Assembly: GCA_934563745.1 (NCBI GenBank) | Contig: CAKTHE010000020.1 | Coordinates: 1-41,121 of the forward strand | Direction of reading: 5' to 3' | Source of the DNA: an uncultured Dysosmobacter sp. | GTDB taxonomy: Bacteria; Bacillota; Clostridia; Oscillospirales; Oscillospiraceae | DNA: 41,121 bases | Shown here: positions 9,101 to 14,247 of the stretch, one piece after another | Numbering within the stretch: position 1 is the stretch's first letter | How the letters are laid out: every line of letters begins with the position of its first letter | Made by a program: the position numbers and the translations under genes | The notes under the pieces: model-generated | The model's input: only the letters and a program-made list of their open reading frames with translations | Databases searched by the model: none | Told to the model about the DNA's origin: nothing

Positions 9101-9661
9101 CAGGCCGATGGCATCAAACAGCGTCCGGACATAGTTGCCCCGGGGGCCGGGGAAGCTCCACAAATACGCCCCGTTGTCCGCGCGCTGCTGCTGAGTCCCG
9201 TTCATCAGCGGAACGATGCGGGGTGCGAAATCGATCTCGAAAAAGCGCAGAAAGTTCAGGCTGTCCAGGCAGCACTGGGGCGGATCGTCCGGGCCGGTGC
9301 CGCCGGCGCGGACCCGGGAGGCGCCCCAGAGCAGGTATTTATTGCAGGCCTGAAAATCCAGCAGGGCGTAAGGGTTGTCCGGGCAGACCGGATCCCGCAT
9401 CAGCTTCGGCTCCAGCACACATTCCCGGCGCTCGCCGTTTTTCCCGTAGGTGGGCACCCGCAGGTTATTCCAAAAATCCTCTTTGGAGACCGGCGGCACC
9501 GCCTGCGCATTGGCAAGCTCGATCCCGCCGGAGAGATAGCGCATCGCATCAGACACCAGCGTCCGCCCGAAGGTATGCGCCTGCATTTTCATCGTATCGT
9601 CAAACCACTCCGGATCCTTCGCCGGGCGGATGGAAGCGGCAAAGCCGCGCTGTCTGTCCAT
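6194..9661 (-). CDS. Multidomain protein kinase: HEPN-like, possible PIN-like, Ser/Thr kinase, zinc ribbons
   Basis: 1,155 codons. Residues about 85-215 are an all-alpha region ending in LRNDFAHDS. R188-x4-H193 matches the HEPN RNase motif (Rx4-6H) and the sequence resembles Swt1-type HEPN domains. Residues about 370-560 contain an acidic site (D400) and LTMDRRLA (D522), suggestive of a PIN-like nuclease; this is weaker. Residues 560-655 are a Pro/Ala-rich linker. Residues 670-960 are a eukaryotic-like kinase: glycine loop GQGGEGTIY (678-686), K697, catalytic GDVNPYNIL (D795, N800) replacing HRD..N, and VDCD (D813) replacing DFG. Residues 990-1150 carry CxxC-type pairs making three or four zinc ribbons. 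The kinase part fits the TerY-P triad with the next two genes. It probably phosphorylates proteins on Ser/Thr; nuclease activity is inferred only from motifs. The start has an AAGGA-type site. Confidence 0.85.
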   Translation of the reverse strand: MDRQRGFAASIRPAKDPEWFDDTMKMQAHTFGRTLVSDAMRYLSGGIELANAQAVPPVSKEDFWNNLRVPTYGKNGERRECVLEPKLMRDPVCPDNPYALLDFQACNKYLLWGASRVRAGGTGPDDPPQCCLDSLNFLRFFEIDFAPRIVPLMNGTQQQRADNGAYLWSFPGPRGNYVRTLFDAIGLRNDFAHDSREVIGTITLDKVQRTIRTLKALTEPIRRKNVTIPGLTPLDAYWKQVDRQYQERFGTPPISLEEVGCQLFFAPDGLNEEQRRALRQAVEFLNLTESDGQIYREPSESLLMTKLRCAPSVAALLHTAPAATAAEAIRTAEKHVPAVDEADWTAPDRLEQPVWKPLSRKTAQVLRASRGPALTASAETLDALLGGFVPLADESVFLSDAGVHLLYQCLVPRLLARKERLPLDESVSASLLRRFRATRPYTPVELADLRQRFREEELETMQAARVQEHQELKNAVKALRYLRERKCLEVVASPLPGAYSYENIRRTIERNPGVRFLVLTMDRRLAAELSRVYSRNAVVAKPTLDDSLWIYRPCRELWQQMLTDRKPAQAESGARPVPAAPAQSAGSAPSMPPEAAEPLRQAAPAHPADPGPEGPSRPLTAAAPAQAAPHPPAPADSAAAAPAAQQRSRPVRIPGAGDAVTVRCGGTERTLHLGRQLGQGGEGTIYTTGDPAGAVAKIYFAKCLTPQRRDKLTKMVSADPGIPGLCWPQALLYNEDGAWVGFLMPKAEGEQLARSVFFPAVMRKLNWSRADVVRVAGSVAEIFAAMHRRGILMGDVNPYNILVQQNGRVYFVDCDSYQFGDYACPVGVLAYTPPEVVRRNRASGQESYSYLRTVEHERYSMAVLLFGIVMLGKLPYESSNSDQNDVEQAILAGAFPYPYSGSEGAGTDARSSVRAPVGLWRQMWSNTTYQVKTAFFNAFTGVRRCTAEEWSGVLREYLRRIEQGHSSNQLFPTDYKETTGRDGEDTTPMVHLTCERCGVSFNMDADTYQRRKERGEPILCGTHWEILKNYRRRTVNQYCERCGASFEIRVSEWQERVRDKRPLYCPDCATVHLTCSRCGKTYEEKRERAEGRRIDPKDLLCPECFEQEFPRVTCEGEGCKSIFRTHRSKIEQLHAAGRPVLCPACIEKRRKNRQG

Positions 9662-9684
9662 ATCGTCTTCTTCCTTTCCGCTGC

Positions 9685-9882
9685 TCAGTCTTCTTCTCCA
9701 GGGCAGCCCCGCAGCCTGTTCCGGTCATACCGTTTACCGGAGGGCCGGATCCGGCTGACGGGACACAGCCCGTTCCAGCTGCCACGCCGGTCCGCATACC
9801 AGGCCCGCTGCGCCCGTTTGGAGCGCTTGTCCAGCGGCACGTACGCCGCAGCCGCCGGGCTTCCGCCTTTTTTCCGTTTCAT
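9685..9882 (-). CDS. Small basic hypothetical protein (65 aa)
   Basis: A 65-residue Lys/Arg-rich protein with the block LDKRSKRAQRAWYADRRG followed by SWNG and a Pro/Val/Arg tract. I recall similar short proteins in Firmicutes, but no function is known to me. The ATG at 9882 is preferred because GGGAG lies 7 nt upstream; the in-frame ATG at 9888 would leave only 1 nt. It ends 23 nt before the kinase gene and shares its strand, so it is probably cotranscribed. A possible weak -10 (TATACT, minus strand, 9919-9924) lies just upstream, without a good -35. The basic composition suggests nucleic-acid or ribosome contact, but that is a guess. Confidence 0.6.
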   Translation of the reverse strand: MKRKKGGSPAAAAYVPLDKRSKRAQRAWYADRRGSWNGLCPVSRIRPSGKRYDRNRLRGCPGEED

Positions 9883-9979
9883 ACGCATGCTCCCTTTCCC
9901 GCTCAAATTCCGGATCTGAGTATACTCTGCGGGCGGGGCGGCGTTTTTCAGATTTTATAGAAATGCCGGAGCCGGCCAT

Positions 9980-10930
9980 TTATCCGTTGCACGCCAGGGC
10001 CTGATCCACCAGCCGGATAAGATCCCGGCGCAGATCCGCGGGGCCCAGCAGGCACACCGCAGGCCCCAGATACAAAAGGCGGCGCAGGATCTCACTCCGA
10101 TCAAAGCGATAGTACCGGAACGTCAGGCGATAGCGCTGATCGGAAAGCTGACGGGTCTGCTCGAAGAGCTGGTTTTCAAACACCAGGAAGCAGCGCTCCA
10201 GCGCGCCCCGGGTCCGCTCCACCTCCAGCGTCACCGGTTCCGGCTCCATCAGGCGGTCCATGGCCGCGGCGATCTCCTCCTCCGGGACCGGCGAGGGATC
10301 CCCCAGCGTGATATCCGAGAGGTTGTGCAGCTGCGCCTTGACCGTGCGCTGCTCCTCCGGCAGGTAGAGGATGATCCACCAGCGCCGGTCGTACACGCTG
10401 TATTCCAGCTTCCAGGGCAGGGCCCGGCCCTCCGCAGGCGGTGCGCCGTCCTTTGTGACGTAAGTATAGCGGATCCCGCGCCGCAGGCGGATCGCCTCCA
10501 GGATCCGGCGGAAGCCCTCCGGCCCCGGCTGCTCCGGCAGCGGCCGCCCGGTCGGGTCCAGCCGCCGGATCTGCGCCAGCGTCCCGCCCGAGGCATCGGC
10601 GCAGCCCGCGTTTAAAAGTGCCCGCGTCTCCTCGTCCAAAAAGTACGGCGCCGCCGGAAGGGAGAGGATATAGGCAAGATACTCCCGCTCCGGACCACTC
10701 AGCGGCAGATGCGGCGGACACAGGGAATCCGGCAGGCGAAATGCCCCGTCCTCCCGCACAAGAAGCCCCGCCTGCACCAGCGGATCCGTCACCTGTCCGG
10801 CATAATCCAGGCAGGCCGCCCTGGCCAGCGTCTCCGCCTCGGCCACGGACATGCGGCCGCCCTCCAGACGCGCCATCAGCTCCAGCGCAAACTGGAGCAC
10901 CCGGCTTTGGTATTTATTCAGCAGCTTCAT
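9980..10930 (-). CDS. WYL-domain regulator (second of a pair)
   Basis: 316 aa. An N-terminal region predicted as winged helix (residues 1-65) is followed by a WYL-type Sm-fold domain. Its core is WKLEYSVYDRRWWIILYL ... LHNLSDITL (about residues 165-220), and a C-terminal WCX-like segment ends the protein. WYL proteins are ligand-responsive transcription regulators; several control CRISPR, BREX and CBASS defence genes, others DNA-damage genes. Here RWW stands where the name-giving WYL residues sit. Its start overlaps the stop of the upstream WYL gene by 4 nt (ATGA), so the two are translationally coupled and may act as a heteromer. It lies 97 nt before the small protein gene. No strong terminator is seen in that gap, so the regulators may head the whole kinase operon. 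Confidence 0.85.
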   Translation of the reverse strand: MKLLNKYQSRVLQFALELMARLEGGRMSVAEAETLARAACLDYAGQVTDPLVQAGLLVREDGAFRLPDSLCPPHLPLSGPEREYLAYILSLPAAPYFLDEETRALLNAGCADASGGTLAQIRRLDPTGRPLPEQPGPEGFRRILEAIRLRRGIRYTYVTKDGAPPAEGRALPWKLEYSVYDRRWWIILYLPEEQRTVKAQLHNLSDITLGDPSPVPEEEIAAAMDRLMEPEPVTLEVERTRGALERCFLVFENQLFEQTRQLSDQRYRLTFRYYRFDRSEILRRLLYLGPAVCLLGPADLRRDLIRLVDQALACNG

Positions 10931-12195
10931 GGCTCCGTCTCCTCCAGTCCGGCCCGCAGGGCCAGCAGGTCCGCCCGCAGCCGGCGGGCAAGGTCATGCT
11001 TTCCCGGCAGCAGCCGAAGCCAGGGCGCATAGGCGCGCAGCAGCGGCAAAAGCTCCAGCGGATCGTTCAGCGCGGCCCGGTAGTATTCGCAGCCATCCTC
11101 CCGGCGCTCCACCGCGCCGACGCGCAGCTCCCGCAGGAACTGCGCCCGCATTCCGGGAGCCCCGTCAAAGCACAGCCGGGCCTCCACCGTTACGGGCTTC
11201 CCGCGGCCGGGCAGGCCGGAGCACAGCGTATCCGCAAACGCTTCGTCCGCCTTTCGGCGCAGCGCCTCCATCCGCTCCGGCGGAACGACCGGGCCGGGGC
11301 GCAGCTGATAGATATCCCGCACCCGGCACAGGCGCGGCGCCTCCCGTCCGGAATCCCAAAACACCGCATACCAGCGGCCCAGCCGCGTCTCCGCCCGCAG
11401 GGCGACAGGGACCATGGACACGGACGCCTGCGGCCGGCCCGGAAGACGCATGGTGGCCTCCGCAGACCGCCCCTCCCGGATCAGATCCAGCAGCTGATAG
11501 ACCATCTCCTCGTCAAAAACATTGGCGCTGACGCTGTGGCGCAGAAGGAACGGGGACGCCTCCGGGATGGACAGTCCCCGGCGCGCAAGGGCCCGCTCCG
11601 CACTGCGGCGCAGGTAGCTGCCGGCTACCCGCGGGTAGGTGACGCCGCAGCAGAAGCAGAGGTAGGCATGGACCTGCCGCAGGGCCCCGTCGCTCAGGGC
11701 GTCAAAGGGATCCGGGCGCAACGAAAAATACCGGCCCTGTTTTTCAAGGTAGCCGGCTTCACAAAGCTCCAGCGCCCGGCGGCGAAGGGTGGAATAGCGG
11801 GACGTCTCCTCCCCGGGAACGTGCAGCTCCATCTCCCGGTTCAGATCGTCCGGCGTGCAGCGTCCGCCGCGCAGGAAGGACAGCAGGTACAGAATATCCG
11901 CCAGCTCCTCCCGCTCGTCCAGACTGTGCAGAAGATAAGAGTCGCTCAGCCGCTCCTCCCCGCTGCGGGCATAGCTGCGGGCCAGGCGCAGGTATTTCTT
12001 CCCCTCCTGCCACAGCGCCGCCTCCTCCGTATCCGGAAAGATGGAGCGGATCAGAGCGCTGCCGTAATCATAGTCTTTGACGCTGCCGATCCCGAAGCGC
12101 GCAAAATCCTCCCGGCTGAAAAAGCCATAGAGGTAAATATTCCCTAAAAACCGGCGGATCCGGTTATAATCCCGGATCCCGTTGACCTCCGGCAC
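10927..12195 (-). CDS. WYL-domain regulator (first of a pair)
   Basis: 422 aa from a GTG start at 12195, with GGGAGG 8 nt upstream on the minus strand. The reading frame stays open to 12681, but that extension would run through the promoter at 12310-12338 and antisense to the lipoprotein gene, so it is rejected. The N terminus is a helical DNA-binding region. The middle has a winged-helix-like segment (about residues 95-160). A WYL-like strand pair (GRWYAVFWDSG ... LCRVRDIYQL) lies near residues 280-310, and a helical C-terminal domain follows. It is probably a transcription regulator sensing a nucleotide-like ligand, working with the overlapping second WYL protein. Palindromes at 12344-12387 between its promoter and the divergent lipoprotein promoter are plausible autoregulatory operators. 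Confidence 0.8.
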   Translation of the reverse strand: MPEVNGIRDYNRIRRFLGNIYLYGFFSREDFARFGIGSVKDYDYGSALIRSIFPDTEEAALWQEGKKYLRLARSYARSGEERLSDSYLLHSLDEREELADILYLLSFLRGGRCTPDDLNREMELHVPGEETSRYSTLRRRALELCEAGYLEKQGRYFSLRPDPFDALSDGALRQVHAYLCFCCGVTYPRVAGSYLRRSAERALARRGLSIPEASPFLLRHSVSANVFDEEMVYQLLDLIREGRSAEATMRLPGRPQASVSMVPVALRAETRLGRWYAVFWDSGREAPRLCRVRDIYQLRPGPVVPPERMEALRRKADEAFADTLCSGLPGRGKPVTVEARLCFDGAPGMRAQFLRELRVGAVERREDGCEYYRAALNDPLELLPLLRAYAPWLRLLPGKHDLARRLRADLLALRAGLEETEP

Positions 12196-12309
12196 ACGCG
12201 GCACCTCCCGCCTGCATTCTCCCCGCCGTTCCCCGGGCTGCGCCGGGGCTCCGGCCGCCGCGGAAAGCGCCGTTTTCCGGCTGTTTTCAGCGGCTTTTTT
12301 CACAGTTTG

Positions 12310-12338
12310 ATCATAGCACGATCCCCCGGGAGTGTCAA
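12310..12338 (-). promoter_or_regulatory. Strong sigma-A promoter of the WYL operon
   Basis: On the minus strand a perfect TTGACA (12338-12333), a 17-bp spacer and TATGAT (12315-12310) with a TGC extension. It is positioned to drive the WYL pair and perhaps the whole kinase/phosphatase/Sel1 operon. Confidence 0.85.
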
Positions 12339-12343
12339 ACGTT

Positions 12344-12387
12344 CCGCCCGGACGGGCGGGATCATTGACGCGGGCGGAAAACCCGCG
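12344..12387. promoter_or_regulatory. Two palindromes between divergent promoters (candidate operators)
   Basis: CCGCCCGGACGGGCGG (12344-12359) has perfect 7-bp arms and lies between the two divergent -35 boxes. A second inverted repeat, CGCGGG-7-CCCGCG (12369-12387), fills the spacer of the plus-strand promoter. Their placement suggests repressor sites, probably for the WYL proteins, but no protein is proven to bind. Confidence 0.5.
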
Positions 12388-12393
12388 TACAAT
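12365..12393 (+). promoter_or_regulatory. Promoter of the lipoprotein gene
   Basis: TTGACG (12365-12370), a 17-bp spacer and TACAAT (12388-12393), 55 nt upstream of the lipoprotein ATG. The spacer holds an inverted repeat that could be an operator. Confidence 0.8.
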
Positions 12394-12447
12394 AAAGAAA
12401 ATACGCTCTCCGGCACGAATGCCGATTTCTTTCAGGAGGTCTTTTCC

Positions 12448-12987
12448 ATGAAGCGTATCCACGTTCTTGCGGCGCTGCTGAGCCTCTGCCTGCTCGGCGG
12501 CTGCGGCACGGCCGGAGTGGGAAACGGCTCCGGCTGCCAAAGCGTCCCTCCCACGGAAAGCGCCGTCCCCTTTGCGGACGGGCAGCTGTACGCCCTGGCC
12601 TGGCTGGGCTGGCAGGAGCCTGCGGATCTCGCCTATTATCAGCAGCAGTACCTGGATGGCGCTTCGCTTCCGGTGCATCACATCTCAGACGGGGATTATT
12701 ACCTGATCATTCCCCGGGGGCCGGGCGCCGACGTCAAGCTGTATCAAACCGACCCGGAAAGCGGGGATTGGACCCTGCTTTACGAGGAGACGGACTGCGG
12801 TCCCTTCCTGCTGCAGTGCAACGTCAGCGACATCTTTCCGGATGCCGTGGTCTCCGTGACCCGGGACGGGCTTTGCGCGGAATTTTCTCCCTACCTTTCT
12901 TTGGAGGACGGCAGCGTCCAAGCCGGGGACCTGGGGCTGGACCTGACGCGCACGCCTCCGGCGGAAGAGGCCTCCAGCGCTGGCTGA
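12448..12987 (+). CDS. Small predicted lipoprotein, unknown function
   Basis: 179 aa. A basic start (MKR), a hydrophobic segment and the lipobox LLGGC (Cys19) mark a lipoprotein signal peptide for lipid attachment outside the cell membrane. The mature part is acidic with no recognised domain; it contains three further Cys residues and alternating hydrophobic strands suggestive of a small beta-rich domain. The ATG at 12448 has AGGAGG 8 nt upstream. The gene is single, with its own promoter (12365-12393) and a strong terminator (13026-13064). It is divergent from the WYL regulators and shares a 100-bp control region with them, so it may be a target of those regulators. I do not recognise its family. 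Confidence 0.8.
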   Translation: MKRIHVLAALLSLCLLGGCGTAGVGNGSGCQSVPPTESAVPFADGQLYALAWLGWQEPADLAYYQQQYLDGASLPVHHISDGDYYLIIPRGPGADVKLYQTDPESGDWTLLYEETDCGPFLLQCNVSDIFPDAVVSVTRDGLCAEFSPYLSLEDGSVQAGDLGLDLTRTPPAEEASSAG

Positions 12988-13025
12988 CCCCGAAACGTCT
13001 CCCGGTTCCTTCCGCACATACAGCA

Positions 13026-13064
13026 AAACCGCCGCGGCACACTGGAATGCCGCGGCGGTTTTTT
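13026..13064 (+). terminator. Intrinsic terminator of the lipoprotein gene
   Basis: A perfect 14-bp stem (13026-13039 with 13048-13061) with an 8-nt loop, leading into a run of six T. Confidence 0.9.
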
Positions 13065-13237
13065 CGTCTGTAAGTCCGCCTTAAGCCGGATCGGACCGCC
13101 CCTCCCGCCCGGGGACGGATGGGCAGAGGCGCCGGGCCGCCGCTTCTCTTTGGAAACTCCGGCAGCAAAGCAGGGTGCCCTTTCCGGGCCGTTTTGGAAA
13201 ATACGGCGGATTTCTTCGCCTGCGGAGCGATTCCTCC

Positions 13238-13266
13238 TTGCCAAGCATCGGGAAAATAGCTACTGT
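13238..13266 (+). promoter_or_regulatory. Probable promoter of the SARP-type regulator
   Basis: TTGCCA (13238-13243), a 17-bp spacer and TACTGT (13261-13266), 84 nt before the ATG. The -10 keeps only the most conserved positions (TA...T). Confidence 0.5.
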
Positions 13267-13349
13267 ATAAGGGGAATGCCCCAGGCCGGGCGTCTCATCA
13301 TTTCAGCGGACGGCGATCCTCCGCCGAAGCCGCCAAAGGAGCGTGCCAC

Positions 13350-14177
13350 ATGAAAATCCTTGCCGCCGACGGCGCACTGCCGGCCCTTGGACGGCTGTGC
13401 ACTCTGTTGCAGGAGGCCCTGCCGGGCTCTGAGATCGCGGCCTTTTCCCGGGCGGCGGACGCCGAGGAGTACGCCCGCGCCCATCCCTGGGACGCCGCTT
13501 TCGTATCCGGACGGCTGCACGTGCCCGGCGGAACGCCGCTGACCCACCGGCTTCGGCAGCTTGCGCCCCAACGGCCCATCATTGCCCTGATCCGCAGCGG
13601 GGAGGAGCCCCCCGGCGGCGAAACCGACCGGATCGCGCACCCGGTCAGCGCTCAGGCTCTTGTCCCGGTGCTGGCGCAGCTGCGGCAGCCGGCGGCGCCG
13701 GTGCCGCCCGTTTTGCTGCAGGTGCGCTGCTTCGGGCCGTTTGACGTGTCCACGCCGGAGGGGACGCCGCTTTTGTTCCGCCGGGCCAAGTCCCGGGAGT
13801 GTCTGGCCTATCTGATCAGCCGCTGCGGGGCCCGGTGCACGCCTGCCGAGCTTGCCGGCATTCTCTTCCCCGATCTGCCGGCGGACCGCCGGGCCCCTGC
13901 CGTCCAGGCAGCGCTCACCTCGCTGCTGCGCTCCCTGGACGAGGCCGGCGCCCGGGAAGCCGTGGACCGGAACAGTGCCGGGGCTGCCGTCTGCCCGGAA
14001 CGGCTTATCTGCGATTTCTATCAGCTGCGCCGGGGGGATCCCCAGGCCGCCGCAGCCTTTGACGGAACTTTTCTGGCCCCCTATCCCTGGGGCACCTTCG
14101 TTGCCGGTTATCTGCGCCAAAAATACCCGCCCCGGTGCCCGGGCAGTCCGGAGGCCGGGCAAGGTCCCCGCCCCTGA
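13350..14177 (+). CDS. SARP-type transcription regulator with pseudo-receiver domain
   Basis: 275 aa. Residues 1-110 resemble a response-regulator receiver (MKILAAD...; RPIIALIRSGEE), but Ser53 stands where the phosphoacceptor Asp is expected, so it is probably not phosphorylated. Residues about 122-260 form a winged helix of the SARP/OmpR type (VRCFGPFDVSTPEG ... RRAKSRECLAYLI ... AVQAALTSLLRSL), lacking the large ATPase and TPR parts of big SARPs. The protein should bind DNA and answer to something other than a histidine kinase. No kinase gene lies beside it. The ATG has AAGGAG 8 nt upstream. The gene is monocistronic, ended by a terminator at 14186-14228 facing the convergent ATPase gene. 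Its target genes are unknown. Confidence 0.75.
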   Translation: MKILAADGALPALGRLCTLLQEALPGSEIAAFSRAADAEEYARAHPWDAAFVSGRLHVPGGTPLTHRLRQLAPQRPIIALIRSGEEPPGGETDRIAHPVSAQALVPVLAQLRQPAAPVPPVLLQVRCFGPFDVSTPEGTPLLFRRAKSRECLAYLISRCGARCTPAELAGILFPDLPADRRAPAVQAALTSLLRSLDEAGAREAVDRNSAGAAVCPERLICDFYQLRRGDPQAAAAFDGTFLAPYPWGTFVAGYLRQKYPPRCPGSPEAGQGPRP

Positions 14178-14185
14178 CAGCAGAA

Positions 14186-14228
14186 CACCCCGCCCTCCGC
14201 ATACAGCGAAGGGCAGGGTGATTTTTTT
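14186..14228 (+). terminator. Intrinsic terminator of the SARP-type regulator gene
   Basis: A stem of about 13 bp (CACCCCGCCCTCC with GAAGGGCAGGGTG, wobbles allowed) followed by ATTTTTTT. Confidence 0.85.
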
Positions 14229-14247
14229 GCACAAACTGCGGCGCAGC

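Larger units (their letters stand above)
12988..13349. other. Intergenic region between lipoprotein and SARP-type regulator
   Basis: Apart from the terminator (13026-13064) and the promoter of the next gene (13238-13266), this 360-nt stretch holds no supportable gene. Open frames here are short and lack ribosome binding sites. Confidence 0.6.

Noticed and set aside
12196..12681. N-terminal extension of the first WYL protein to an ATG at 12681
   Set aside because: It would cross its own consensus promoter and run antisense into the lipoprotein gene; low-complexity sequence; GTG at 12195 has a good ribosome site.
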